NCBI GenBank assembly: GCA_964483405.1
Contig: CAZABC010000002.1
Location: 183,715 to 247,714, forward strand
Direction of reading: 5' to 3'
Length of the DNA: 64,000 nt
Origin: CAZABC01 sp964483405
Lineage (GTDB): Bacteria; Chloroflexota; Limnocylindria; Limnocylindrales; CSP1-4
Below, piece by piece: positions 40,293 through 48,691 of the stretch (within the stretch, counting starts at the first letter, position 1; every line of letters begins with the position of its first letter). Under the pieces are notes generated by a model, which was given only the letters and a program-made list of their open reading frames with translations, was not told the DNA's origin and did not search any database. A program made the position numbers and the translations under genes.

Positions 40293-41420
40293 TCAGCCGG
40301 GCGCCGCCCGACGATCGAGGTACGCCTCGAGCCGCTCGACGGCCTCGGGCAGGTCCGTCCGGCCGAGGCCGAGCCGGAAGTGGTCGCCGCCGAAGCCGAA
40401 CGCCGAGGCCGGCAGGAGCAGGACGCCCTCCGTCTCGACGAGCTCGGCGGCGAAGCGGTCGATCGGGCCGCCGCGGAGCAGCCGCGGGAAGCCGACCGAC
40501 CCGGCCCGCGGTCGGGCCCAGGCGAGCGTGTCCGGACGCTCGGCGAAGAGCCGGTCGATCCGCTCGAGGTTCGCGGCGACGATCGCCCGGGACCGCGCCA
40601 GGACCGTCTCGCGAGCCCGCAGGCCGATGAGCGCGAGCACCTCCGAGGGCGCGGACGAGCAGATCGTCGTGTAGTCCTTGAACGCCGCGCAGCGCTCGAG
40701 GAGGGCCCGATCGCGGGTCGCCAGCCAGCCGATCCGCAGGCCGGCCATCGCGTACGACTTCGACATCACCCCGAGCGAGATGCCCCGGTCGAACAGATCC
40801 GCACCCGCCGTCAGCCGGTCGGCCGGGTCGTGCTCGAGCTCGCGGTAGACCTCGTCGGCGAGGAGCCGGACGCCCGCCTCGGCGCACAGCTCGGCGAGCG
40901 CCCGCCACTCGTCGTGGGTCGGCAGCATCCCCGTCGGGTTGTGCGGCGCGTTGACGACGACGAGCTTCGTCGCCGGCTTGAGCGACCGGCGGATCCGGTC
41001 GACATCGAGCGCCCAGCCATCCTCCTCGCGGAGCGCGTGGAGGCCGATCTGGGCGCCCGCCGCCCGGCCGACCTCGTAGAGGGACTGGTAGCCGGGCCAG
41101 GTGACGATCGCGTGGTCGCCGGGGCCCAGGAGGACGTTCGAGAGGCAGAAGATCGCCTCCTCGGCGCCGGCGAAGACGAGGATGTCGTCGGGCTCGAGCG
41201 TCTCGTAGCCGGCGGCGATCTCGGCCCGGAGGAGCGGATGCCCGGTCGACTCGGTGTAGCCCAGCCGCAGCCCGTCCCAGAGCGCCCGCGTCTCGTCGTC
41301 GGCGAGGGCGAGCAGCTCGGCCATCGGGTAGCCCTCGACGTCCGAGGCGCAGAGGAGGTGCCTGACGGCGAACTCCCAGCGGGCGAAGTAGCGCTCGAGG
41401 GCGAAGTCGGCGATCCGCAT
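40293..41420 (-). CDS. Class I/II PLP-dependent aminotransferase
   Basis: A 375-residue fold-type I enzyme. VFAGAEEAIFCLSNVLLGPGD binds cofactor phosphate, VVVNAPHNPTGMLP contacts PLP, and the Schiff-base Lys is in GVMSKSYAMAGLRIGW; ADEVYREL supplies the Asp/Tyr pair. It resembles the group that includes aspartate/aromatic aminotransferase-like and capreomycidine synthase-like enzymes. The ATG at 41420 is chosen from MRIADFALERYFARWEF, the usual start in this group. Stand-alone, convergent with the peptidase gene. Confidence 0.9.
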   Translation of the reverse strand: MRIADFALERYFARWEFAVRHLLCASDVEGYPMAELLALADDETRALWDGLRLGYTESTGHPLLRAEIAAGYETLEPDDILVFAGAEEAIFCLSNVLLGPGDHAIVTWPGYQSLYEVGRAAGAQIGLHALREEDGWALDVDRIRRSLKPATKLVVVNAPHNPTGMLPTHDEWRALAELCAEAGVRLLADEVYRELEHDPADRLTAGADLFDRGISLGVMSKSYAMAGLRIGWLATRDRALLERCAAFKDYTTICSSAPSEVLALIGLRARETVLARSRAIVAANLERIDRLFAERPDTLAWARPRAGSVGFPRLLRGGPIDRFAAELVETEGVLLLPASAFGFGGDHFRLGLGRTDLPEAVERLEAYLDRRAAPG

Positions 41421-41510
41421 GCCGAGATGATGCGCCACCGACCGGTGCGGCGGATGGTGATCGGGTCGGGGACCAGGGAGCGTGGGCCGGTCGGGCAGGT
41501 ATCGTGTCGG

Positions 41511-41545
41511 GTCGCCGGGTGGCGCCGGGTCGCCGGGTGGCGCCG
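41511..41545. repeat. 18-base tandem repeat left of the gap
   Basis: Two near-complete copies of GTCGCCGGGTGGCGCCGG end directly at the gap. Confidence 0.85.
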
Positions 41546-41645
41546 NNNNNNNNNNNNNNNNNNNNNNNNNNNNNNNNNNNNNNNNNNNNNNNNNNNNNNN
41601 NNNNNNNNNNNNNNNNNNNNNNNNNNNNNNNNNNNNNNNNNNNNN
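41546..41645. other. Assembly gap of 100 N
   Basis: A run of exactly 100 N between tandem repeats; true length unknown. Confidence 0.99.
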
Positions 41646-41709
41646 CGAGGCCGTCCGGTCGTGACCGCGGGGCCCTCCGGTCGGGACCGCGAGGCCGTCC
41701 GGTCGTGAC
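41646..41709. repeat. 22-base tandem repeat right of the gap
   Basis: One partial and two full copies (GAGGCCGTCCGGTCGTGAC core with variants) begin directly after the gap. The unit differs from that on the left flank. Confidence 0.85.
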
Positions 41710-41832
41710 CGACGGACCTGTCTCGGCGCCCGGTCGCGGGGCACGCTGGCGGGGATCCACGGGCGGCCAGCCCGACCGCTCGGTTCCTTGCCGTGCCGGA
41801 CGACGGGCGCGGACTCGCGGGAGGACCCGCCG

Positions 41833-42840
41833 ATGACCCATGTCATCGAGGCATCCGGCCTCACGAAGTGGTACGGCAAGCGCCGGGGCATCCTCGATGT
41901 CGACTTCACCGTCGAACCCGGCGAGGTCTTCGGCTTCCTCGGCCCCAACGGCGCCGGCAAGACGACGACGATCCGCCTCCTGCTCGGCTTCCTCGAGCCA
42001 TCGGCCGGCCGAGCGACCGTCCTCGGCCGCGATGCCTGGACGGACGCGCCGGCGGCGCACGAGGGGCTCGCGTTCGTCGCCAGCGACCCGGGCTACCTCG
42101 GCGAGCTGACGGCGCGAGCCCAGCTCGACTACATGGCCCGCCTCCGGGGGCTCCCGGCCGGCTCGTGGCAGGCGGTCGCCGAGCGGCTCGAGCTCGACCC
42201 GTCGGTCCCGATCCGGAAGCTCTCACGCGGCAACCGCCAGAAGGTCGCCGTTGCCCAGGCCTTCATGGGTCGCGAGCCGCTCCTCGTCATGGACGAGCCG
42301 ACGAGCGGCCTCGACCCGCTCATGCAGCGCGAGTTCCTCAAGCTCGTCGCGGAGGTCCGGGCCGAGGGCCGGACGGTGTTCCTCTCATCGCACAACCTGC
42401 CCGAGGTCGAGCGGGCATGTGACCGCGTCGCGATCATCCGCGAGGGCCGGCTCGTCTCGATCTCGTCCGTCGCCGACCTGCAGGCCTCGCACTGGCGGTC
42501 GGTCAACCTCGTGCTCGGTGCGCCGCCGCCGGGCGGGACCTTCGACCTGCCGAACGTCCGGGTCGTGAGCGCCGAGGCGCGCGACGTCCACCTCATGGTC
42601 CGCGGCGACGTGAACCCGCTCCTCGCGCGGCTGGCGACGATCGACGTCCGCGACGTCTCGATCGCCACGCTCGAGATCGAGGACGTCTTCCTCCGCTACT
42701 ACGACGGCACGAACGGGATGGTCGCGGCCGGCGAGGCCGGCGAGGGCCGGGCCGGCGATGGCCAGGCAAGCGAGAGCCCGGCCGGGGAGCCCGCGGCCGT
42801 CGAGCGCGAGGCCGTCGCATCCGGGGAGGCCCAGCGATGA
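41833..42840 (+). CDS. ABC-2 type exporter, ATP-binding protein
   Basis: A 335-residue ATPase. Walker A is GPNGAGKTTT, the signature is LSRGNRQKVAVAQ, Walker B is LLVMDEPTSGLDP and the switch His is in LSSHNLPEVERA. This layout, with a C-terminal domain (about 215-300), matches exporters of the CcmA/NatA/DrrA class. The last 35 residues are a Gly/Ala/Glu-rich tail. GGGAGGA precedes the ATG. It overlaps the permease gene by ATGA. The substrate, perhaps a drug, lipid or ion, is unknown. Confidence 0.92.
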   Translation: MTHVIEASGLTKWYGKRRGILDVDFTVEPGEVFGFLGPNGAGKTTTIRLLLGFLEPSAGRATVLGRDAWTDAPAAHEGLAFVASDPGYLGELTARAQLDYMARLRGLPAGSWQAVAERLELDPSVPIRKLSRGNRQKVAVAQAFMGREPLLVMDEPTSGLDPLMQREFLKLVAEVRAEGRTVFLSSHNLPEVERACDRVAIIREGRLVSISSVADLQASHWRSVNLVLGAPPPGGTFDLPNVRVVSAEARDVHLMVRGDVNPLLARLATIDVRDVSIATLEIEDVFLRYYDGTNGMVAAGEAGEGRAGDGQASESPAGEPAAVEREAVASGEAQR

Positions 42841-43634
42841 TCGGTGCGTTCCGCCTCGACCTCCGGCGCAGCCGGATGCTGCTCCTCTGGATCGGCGTCA
42901 TCTCGGCCCTGTACGCCGCGATCATCGTCGCCTTCTACCCGTCGATCCTCGAGAACGCGGCCGAGTTCGAGAAGATGATGGAGATCTACCCGAAGGAGCT
43001 GATGGCGGCCTTCGGCATCGTCGGCAGCCTCGGCGACCCGGGCACCTTCCTCAACTCGTACGTCTTCCAGTTCCTCTGGCCGCTGGCCGCGGCGATCGTC
43101 GCGATCCTCATGGCGACCCGGGTCGCGGTCGACGCCGACCGCGGCTTCCTCGAGCTGCCGCTCTCGACCCGTCTGCCGCGGGTCCGCTACCTCGCGGCGA
43201 CGATCGGCGCCCAGGCCGCGGGTATCGTCGTGCTCACGGCGGTGACGATCGGGGCGATCTGGGCGACCGACCTCTTGATCGAGCCCGACTTCGACGTTCC
43301 GCGGCTCGTGCTCGCCGGCGGGCACGCCGCCGCGATGGCGGCCGCGATCGGCGGCGTCACGACGCTCCTCGCCGTCCTCCTCCTCGACCGCGGGCGGGCC
43401 GGCGGGCTCGCGGCCGCGATCCTCATCGTCATGTACCTGCTCAACGTCGTCGCCCAGCTCTCCGACGACGTCGAGTGGCTCAAGTACCTCTCGGCGTTCT
43501 ACTACTTCGACCTCAAGCCGCTCATCGACGACGGCGTGTACCCCGTCGGCGCGTCGCTCCTCTACCTCGCCTTCGCGATCGGGGGCTGGCTCCTCGCCCT
43601 CGTGGTGTTCCGCCGCCGGGACCTCGCCGCCTAG
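42837..43634 (+). CDS. ABC-2 type exporter, permease
   Basis: A 265-residue integral membrane protein with six predicted spans, starting MLLLWIGVISALYAAIIVAF and ending LAFAIGGWLLALVVFRRRDLAA. The region FLELPLSTRLPRVRYLAAT is characteristic of ABC-2 permeases. It is translated with the ATPase upstream and the pair would form a homodimeric or 2+2 exporter. No neighbouring gene suggests a substrate. Confidence 0.9.
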   Translation: MIGAFRLDLRRSRMLLLWIGVISALYAAIIVAFYPSILENAAEFEKMMEIYPKELMAAFGIVGSLGDPGTFLNSYVFQFLWPLAAAIVAILMATRVAVDADRGFLELPLSTRLPRVRYLAATIGAQAAGIVVLTAVTIGAIWATDLLIEPDFDVPRLVLAGGHAAAMAAAIGGVTTLLAVLLLDRGRAGGLAAAILIVMYLLNVVAQLSDDVEWLKYLSAFYYFDLKPLIDDGVYPVGASLLYLAFAIGGWLLALVVFRRRDLAA

Positions 43635-43658
43635 CCTCGCCGGCCGACCGGGGGCGGG

Positions 43659-43664
43659 TATCCT
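43659..43664 (+). promoter_or_regulatory. -10 box TATCCT of the ureohydrolase gene, leaderless type
   Basis: TATCCT is followed by 6 bases and the ATG at 43671, with no ribosome binding site in between. Confidence 0.55.
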
Positions 43665-43670
43665 CGAGCC

Positions 43671-44603
43671 ATGACCGAGACCGCCCTCCCCCGCCGGATC
43701 GTCGTCGCCGGCTCGCCGACCGCCCTCGGCGGCCACTTCGCCGGCATGGAGCGCACGCCGGCCGAGCTGCGCGCCCGCGGGCTCGTCGCGAGGCTCCGGG
43801 CACGACCGGGGCTGGCCGGCGCCGAGATCCGCGATGTCGGCGACGCCACGGTCGAGCCCGGCTGGGCGCCCGACCCGGATCGGCGGGCGAAGAACCGGGC
43901 CCTCCTCGTCGAGAACCTGCCGCGGATCGCCGGGCACGTCGCCTCCGCGCTTGCCGCCGCTCCGGACGCGCGGCTCCTCGTCCTCGGCGGCGACTGCACC
44001 TCGAACGCCGCGGCGCTCGCGGGGCTGCGCCGGGCTCGGCCGGGTACCCGGCTGGCGATGGCCTGGTTCGACGCCCACGGGGATTTCAACACGCCCGCGA
44101 CGACGCCGTCGGGCAACGTCTGGGGGATGCCGTTCGCGATGGCCTGCGGTCGGGGCGACGCGGATCTCGTCGGCGCGGTCGACGGGCCGACGGTCGCCGA
44201 GGCCGACTGCGCCCTGCTCGGGGGCCAGGTCCTCGACGAGGTGGAGTCGCGGATGCTGGCGGCGTCGCCGGTCGCCCACTTCGGCGCCGGGATGCTCGGC
44301 GGGCCTGCCGGCCTGGCCGCCGTCGACGCCTGGGCCCGCGCGGTCGCGTCCCGCGTCGACGGGCTCTACGTCGCCTTCGACACCGACGCCCTCGACGGCG
44401 ACGACGGCTGGGCGGTCGCCATGCCCGAGCCGGCCGGCCTGTCGCTCGAGACCGCCCTCGCCACGCTCCGCGTCCTGGCTGCGGCGATGCCGATCCTCGG
44501 GATCGGAACGACCGCCGTCCGCTTCGACGATGCGACCCCGGCGGCCGACGCGGAGCGGACGACGGAGGCCGTGGCCGCGCTGGCGGCGGTGGCGCTGGCC
44601 TAG
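43671..44603 (+). CDS. Arginase/ureohydrolase-fold protein with GGDC variant
   Basis: A 310-residue member of the arginase/agmatinase/formiminoglutamase superfamily. Metal motifs are WFDAHGDFN (D134, H136, D138) and FDTDALD (D237, D239). The usual GGDHS motif reads GGDCTSN, so the first His ligand is C109, a variant seen in some divergent members. The MALE-type loop and substrate residues are not diagnostic, so guanidine substrate specificity is open. Its TAG stop overlaps the convergent btuD-like stop (CTAG). A leaderless-type promoter lies immediately upstream. Confidence 0.82.
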   Translation: MTETALPRRIVVAGSPTALGGHFAGMERTPAELRARGLVARLRARPGLAGAEIRDVGDATVEPGWAPDPDRRAKNRALLVENLPRIAGHVASALAAAPDARLLVLGGDCTSNAAALAGLRRARPGTRLAMAWFDAHGDFNTPATTPSGNVWGMPFAMACGRGDADLVGAVDGPTVAEADCALLGGQVLDEVESRMLAASPVAHFGAGMLGGPAGLAAVDAWARAVASRVDGLYVAFDTDALDGDDGWAVAMPEPAGLSLETALATLRVLAAAMPILGIGTTAVRFDDATPAADAERTTEAVAALAAVALA

Positions 44604-45394
44604 CCGGCCCCGGCCGTCGCCGCGCCCGACGGGAGCGACCCGGGGGCCGCTTCGAGCCCGGCCATCGCGAGGTCGACCCCGAACACCTCCGCGAGCCGCT
44701 CGGCCGCGAGGACCTCGCGCGGCGGCCCGTCGGCGACGATCGCGCCCCGGTCGACGAGGACGACCCGGGGGAAGAACCGCGCGGCGAGATGGAGGTCGTG
44801 GATGACGGTGATGACCGTCGTCCCGTCGCGCTTGTTGAGGTCGCGGAGGAGCTCCATGGCCTCGACCCGGTGGCGGAGGTCGAGGTGGACCGTCGGCTCG
44901 TCGAGGAGGAGGACGGGCGCCGCCTGGGCGACGGCCAACGCGATGAGGACGAGCTGGCGCTCGCCGAGCGAGAGCTCGCGCGCGTCGCGGCCGAGCAGGG
45001 CGCCGAGCCCGACCCGCTCGATCGCCGACGCGACGGCCGCCCGGTCGGCCGGCCGCGGCCCGCGGAACGGGTCCTCGTGGGGCAGCCGGCCAAGGGCGAC
45101 GACGTCCTCGACCCGGGCCGCGAACGGCAGCGTCGTCAGCTGCGGCACGACCGCGAGGCGGCGGGCGATGTCGCGCCGGTCGAGCGAGGCGACGAGCTCG
45201 CCGCCGAGGCGGACGGTCCCGGCGCGCGGCACGAGCGTGCCGGCGACGACCCGCAGGAGCGTCGACTTCCCTGCCCCGTTCGGGCCGATGAGGGCGATCC
45301 GCTCGCCCGGCTCGATCCGGAGCGAGACGCCGTGGAGGATCTCGCGGTCACGGTAGGCGACCCGGACGCCGTCGAGCTCGACGATCGCGCTCAC
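44600..45394 (-). CDS. btuD: Cobalamin-type ABC importer, ATP-binding protein BtuD
   Basis: A 264-residue ATPase of the FepC/BtuD class: Walker A IGPNGAGKSTLL, a Q-loop in VPQLTTLPF, signature LSLGERQLVLIA, Walker B LLLDEPTVHLDL and switch HDLHLAARFF. The GTG at 45394 overlaps the permease stop (GTGA). The class serves iron-siderophore, heme and cobalamin uptake; the cobalamin riboswitch ahead of the operon points to corrinoid. Confidence 0.9.
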   Translation of the reverse strand: MSAIVELDGVRVAYRDREILHGVSLRIEPGERIALIGPNGAGKSTLLRVVAGTLVPRAGTVRLGGELVASLDRRDIARRLAVVPQLTTLPFAARVEDVVALGRLPHEDPFRGPRPADRAAVASAIERVGLGALLGRDARELSLGERQLVLIALAVAQAAPVLLLDEPTVHLDLRHRVEAMELLRDLNKRDGTTVITVIHDLHLAARFFPRVVLVDRGAIVADGPPREVLAAERLAEVFGVDLAMAGLEAAPGSLPSGAATAGAG

Positions 45395-46470
45395 AGCTCG
45401 TACCCGGTCCGCGCCCGTCGGAGGAGGAGCAGGAAGAACGGCGCGCCGATGACCGCGGTGACGACCCCGACCGGGATCTCGCCCAGCATCCGGGCGACGA
45501 GGTCGGCCGCGGCCAGGAGGATCGCGCCGCCGAGAGCCGACAGCGGCAGGACGAGCCTGGCGTTCGGGCCGACGAGGAGCCGGACGACGTGGGGGACCAC
45601 GAGGCCGACGAAGCCGATGAGCCCGGCGACGGCGACACCCGCCGCGGTGACGAGCGAGGCGAGCGCCAGCAGGATGGCCCGCTCGCGACCGACGTCGACC
45701 CCGAGGTGGGCGGCCGACTCCTCGCCGAGGAGGAGCCCGTTGAGCGAGCGCGCGCGCAGGAGGATCGCGAGCGTCCCGACGACGATGATCGGGGCCGCCA
45801 CCGCGAGCCGCAGCCAGGACGAGCCGTCGAACCCGCCGAGCAGGAAGCTGAAGATCTGGCGGAGGCTCGAGCCCGACAGGTACATCGCCATCGCCAGGCC
45901 GGCGGCGAGCAGCGAGCCGACCGCGTAGCCGGTCAGGAGGAGGCCCGTCAGCGGCGCGAGCGGACCGGTCCGGGCGAGCGAGTAGACGGCCCACGCAGCC
46001 GCGATCGCACCGAGGAACGCAAGCCCATGGAGGAGGCCGAACTCGAGGACGAGGTAGCGGACCGGGATGAGGACGGCGATGGCCGCGCCGAGCGCGGCTC
46101 CCGAGGCCGTGCCGAGGACGTACGGATCGGCGAGCGGGTTGCGGAGCAGGCTCTGGAACGTCGCCCCGGCGACGGCGAGCCCGACCCCGACGACCATCGC
46201 CGTCAGGACCCGGGGCAGCCGCAGCTCCATCACGATCGTCTCGGTCGCAGGGGTCCAGGTCGCCGGCAGGTCGATCCCGAGAAGCCGCGCGGCGAGGATC
46301 GCCACCGTCTCGTCGAGCGGGACCTCGACGCTGCCGAGGGCGACCCCGGCGACGAGGGCCACGAGCAGGGCGAGCCCGCCCGCCAGGCCGACGGCGACCG
46401 GTCGCGAGCGGAGCCGCTCGAGCCGGCCGGCGCCGAGCGGCGCCGCGATGAGCTCGCCCCGCGTCGTCAC
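45391..46470 (-). CDS. btuC: Cobalamin-type ABC importer, permease BtuC
   Basis: A 359-residue protein of the FecCD/BtuC family with about ten membrane spans. RLPRVLTAMVVGVGLAVAGATFQSLLRNPLADPYVLG, YLSGSSLRQIFSFLLGG and GFVGLVVPHVVRLLVG are signature regions; the last is the coupling segment to the ATPase. The GTG at 46470 overlaps the binding-protein stop. Under the control of the riboswitch upstream it is predicted to import vitamin B12 or another corrinoid. Confidence 0.92.
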   Translation of the reverse strand: MTTRGELIAAPLGAGRLERLRSRPVAVGLAGGLALLVALVAGVALGSVEVPLDETVAILAARLLGIDLPATWTPATETIVMELRLPRVLTAMVVGVGLAVAGATFQSLLRNPLADPYVLGTASGAALGAAIAVLIPVRYLVLEFGLLHGLAFLGAIAAAWAVYSLARTGPLAPLTGLLLTGYAVGSLLAAGLAMAMYLSGSSLRQIFSFLLGGFDGSSWLRLAVAAPIIVVGTLAILLRARSLNGLLLGEESAAHLGVDVGRERAILLALASLVTAAGVAVAGLIGFVGLVVPHVVRLLVGPNARLVLPLSALGGAILLAAADLVARMLGEIPVGVVTAVIGAPFFLLLLRRARTGYEL

Positions 46471-47522
46471 GGCACGACGCTCGGCGCGGGGACGCCCTCG
46501 ACGGGAACGTCGACGCCGGGATGGATCGCCGTCGCGAGCGCGGCGAGACCGAGCGTCAGCCGTGGACCGGGCCGCGTGACGATCACATCGTCGACCGGTC
46601 GGATCGCGCCCGTGGTCACGGCGGTCATCGTGCCCCAGCCGGGGCGGGCGACGACCTGCTCGGCCGTGACGCCGTACGCGGCATCGCCGAGCAGGATGAC
46701 CTCCGGGTCGGCCTCGACGAGCCGCTCGAGGGGGATCGAGAAGACCGTCGGGTCGCCGGTCGTGATCGGCTCGCCACCGGCGAGGACGATCATCTCGGCG
46801 AGGAACGAGTCGTCGGCCGGCCCGTAGATGTCGCTCGTCGCATCGAGCTCGTAGAAGACGCGCGGCCGCTCGAGGGCGGCGGTCGCGCCGACGACGGCGG
46901 CGATGTCCTCGCGCATCGCGGCGACCATCGTCGCCGCGGCCCCGGCCGCACCGACGGCCCGTCCGATGAGCTCGACATCGTCGAGGACCGTCTCGATGTC
47001 GGGCGCGTAGACGACGAGGACCGGGATGCCGAGCGTCCGGAGGCGCGCGAGCGCCTCGGGGTCATTGAAGAAGTTGCCACCGGCGATGACGAGATCGGGG
47101 TCGAGGGCCACGATCGCCTCGACGTCGACGGCCGCGTAGGTCGCGACGTCGGGCAGATCGATCGCCTCGGGCGGGTAGTCGTCGAAGTCGGTCGTCGCGA
47201 CGACCCGGTCGCCGACCCCGAGGGCGAAGAGCGTCTCGGTCACGGCCGGCGTCAGCGACACGATGCTCGCCGGCTCGGCGACGAGGGTCACCTCGTTGTC
47301 CTCGTCGTCGGTGAGGGTGATCGGGAACGTCGCCGGGGCCGGGCTCGCGGCGCCGGACGGCGCGGGCGTGCCGGTCGCCCCCGGACCGATCGTCGCGCTG
47401 GCGTCGGGACCGGGCGTCGCTGCGCCGCCGGTGCAGGCGGCGAGCACGAAGGCGAGCGCGGCGAGGAGGGCGGCAAGGGCGCGCGGGACAGGCAGGGATC
47501 GGGCTCGGAATGGGGCGTCCAC
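46467..47522 (-). CDS. btuF: Cobalamin-type ABC importer, substrate-binding lipoprotein BtuF
   Basis: A 351-residue periplasmic-binding-type protein. The signal peptide ends in the lipobox FVLAACTGG, followed by a Pro/Ala/Gly linker. The two-lobe class III domain begins PITLTDDEDNEVTLVAEPASIVSLTPAVTETLFALGVG and contains VDVEAIVALDPDLVIAG and the later LERLVEADPEVILLGD. The start is the GTG at 47522 with CCGGAGG upstream. It is the first gene after a cobalamin riboswitch, so corrinoid binding is expected; a siderophore is the alternative for this family. Confidence 0.9.
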   Translation of the reverse strand: MDAPFRARSLPVPRALAALLAALAFVLAACTGGAATPGPDASATIGPGATGTPAPSGAASPAPATFPITLTDDEDNEVTLVAEPASIVSLTPAVTETLFALGVGDRVVATTDFDDYPPEAIDLPDVATYAAVDVEAIVALDPDLVIAGGNFFNDPEALARLRTLGIPVLVVYAPDIETVLDDVELIGRAVGAAGAAATMVAAMREDIAAVVGATAALERPRVFYELDATSDIYGPADDSFLAEMIVLAGGEPITTGDPTVFSIPLERLVEADPEVILLGDAAYGVTAEQVVARPGWGTMTAVTTGAIRPVDDVIVTRPGPRLTLGLAALATAIHPGVDVPVEGVPAPSVVP

Positions 47523-47594
47523 GGGGGCCTCCGGATCGGGTGGTCGGCCGGCGCTGGCCGGCGCGTCGGCGGTCGGGTGGACGGCCTACGTGAT

Positions 47595-47735
47595 CGGTCG
47601 CACGGTCTTGCCTACCCTTTCTCTCGAAGGTTCGAGCATCGACCGCAGCGTCGGCGACCGGACTTCCCTCCTCGCGGAGGGTCACCGTAGCGGGACTGTG
47701 CCGGACTCTCACCGGCTTCGCGACCCTGCGGCGCC
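47595..47735 (-). ncRNA. Cobalamin (AdoCbl) riboswitch
   Basis: On the minus strand the conserved core is visible: GAAGCCGGTGAGAGTCCGGC, then ACAGTCCCGCTACGGTGA (the B12-box region), then GGAGGGAAGTCCGGTC. CCGCA and TGCGG, outside the core, can close a P1 helix. A following hairpin (CTCGAA / TTCGAG) may be the expression platform. Boundaries are approximate. It lies directly ahead of the btuF-btuC-btuD operon, which it should repress when cobalamin is plentiful. Confidence 0.9.
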
Positions 47736-47755
47736 TGATCCGAACTGGCCCGCTC

Positions 47756-47761
47756 AGCCTA
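47756..47761 (-). promoter_or_regulatory. -10 box TAGGCT of the btuFCD operon
   Basis: TAGGCT preceded by TGG lies just upstream of the riboswitch on the minus strand, placing the transcript start near 47749. Confidence 0.6.
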
Positions 47762-47884
47762 CCACTCGGCGGCCCCCGGCGAAGGGCCGAGCGAGCGGCC
47801 CGGGGGCCGATACGTGGCGGATAAGCGGCCGGCCCGATGATCGGTCGATGCCGACCCCGCCACGATCCCGCCGGGGGAGGTCCC
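47762..47884. other. Remainder of the btuF / secreted-operon divergent region
   Basis: Between the btu promoter and the secreted protein start. Apart from a strong GGGGGAGGT ribosome binding site directly before 47885 I see no clear promoter motif for the plus-strand operon. Confidence 0.5.
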
Positions 47885-48679
47885 ATGTCCACCACCAGCT
47901 CAGCCCGCGTCGCCGGGCCGCCAGGTCCGACAGGGCCGCGCGCCAGGCGGTCCGTCGCGCCGCTCCTCGCGGCGTTGCTCGTGCTCGGCGGCGCCGCTCC
48001 GGCGTGGGCGGGCTACCAGGGCACGGTCCACGTCAACGACACCGCCTTCGACGCCGCCTGCCTCGGATTCGAGGATGGCTACCCCGAGAAGATGCACCCG
48101 GCGGCGGTCGCGGCGTACAAGCGGCTCGGCTACGAGACGACGAGCTTCTTCGGCAGGCCGTTCACCAAGGACACCGTCCTCAAGCGGGTCGCGAACGACT
48201 GGGGCGTCTACGTCCACACGCACGGCGACCGGTACGCCCACAGCGACGGGAACCGCTACTCGGGCTTTCGGGTCGACGCCGGCATCTGCCGCGGCGCGCC
48301 GATCGTGTACTCCAAGGAGATCGCGACGAAGCGCGCCGGCCGCCAGAGCAATCTCGTCGTCATGTCGACCTGCGCGCTCGGCGACCCGGACACGACGATG
48401 CCGGCCGCCTTCGCCATCGCCAAGGACAAGGCCCTCGCCCTCGAGTGGAACGGCCCGGAGTTCTACCTCGGCTACCTCGGCGACGCCTGGGACAGCGATC
48501 AGTGGATCTTCGAGCAGCGGTTCTGGGACGCCCTCGGCGACGGGCAGGGTGTCGGCGCGGCCTTCGACCTGGCCCTCGGCGGCGGCGGCTTCAAGCACCC
48601 GTTCGATGCCGACTGGTGGGGCAGCTACTACTGGTCCGGGCGCGCGGGCCCGGGCGGCACCTGCTCGAACTGCTCCTGA
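47885..48679 (+). CDS. Secreted protein with caspase/CHAT-like His-Cys pattern
   Basis: A 264-residue protein with a signal peptide ending AWA at residue 42. The mature part alternates helices and strands. VANDWGVYVHTHGD (H111, H113) is followed about 50 residues later by SNLVVMSTCALGDPD (C163), then FAIAKDKALALEW and FEQRFWDALGDGQGVGAAFDLAL. A strand ending in H-x-H-G, then a strand ending in S-x-C, then a helix like LGDGQGVGAAFDLA is the order found in clan CD peptidases (caspase, gingipain, CHAT). H113 and C163 are my candidate dyad. No known family is claimed. The start at 47885 is set by GGGGGAGGT. Confidence 0.6.
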   Translation: MSTTSSARVAGPPGPTGPRARRSVAPLLAALLVLGGAAPAWAGYQGTVHVNDTAFDAACLGFEDGYPEKMHPAAVAAYKRLGYETTSFFGRPFTKDTVLKRVANDWGVYVHTHGDRYAHSDGNRYSGFRVDAGICRGAPIVYSKEIATKRAGRQSNLVVMSTCALGDPDTTMPAAFAIAKDKALALEWNGPEFYLGYLGDAWDSDQWIFEQRFWDALGDGQGVGAAFDLALGGGGFKHPFDADWWGSYYWSGRAGPGGTCSNCS

Positions 48680-48691
48680 CGAGGTGACACG

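Larger units (their letters stand above)
41421..41832. other. Intergenic region with assembly gap flanked by tandem repeats
   Basis: 412 bases between the aminotransferase and the ABC exporter, including 100 N at 41546-41645. The left flank holds an 18-base repeat (41511-41528, 41529-41545), the right flank three copies of a 22-base repeat (41646-41709). The missing sequence is probably more repeat. No gene is evident. Confidence 0.75.

Noticed and set aside
41511..41709. CRISPR array around the gap
   Set aside because: Units are head-to-tail without unique spacers and differ on the two sides of the gap.
42758..45928. Very long plus-strand frame (over 1000 codons)
   Set aside because: It crosses the ABC permease, ureohydrolase and the opposite-strand btu genes in other frames, is Arg/Pro/Gly-rich and has no domains; a GC-rich shadow.
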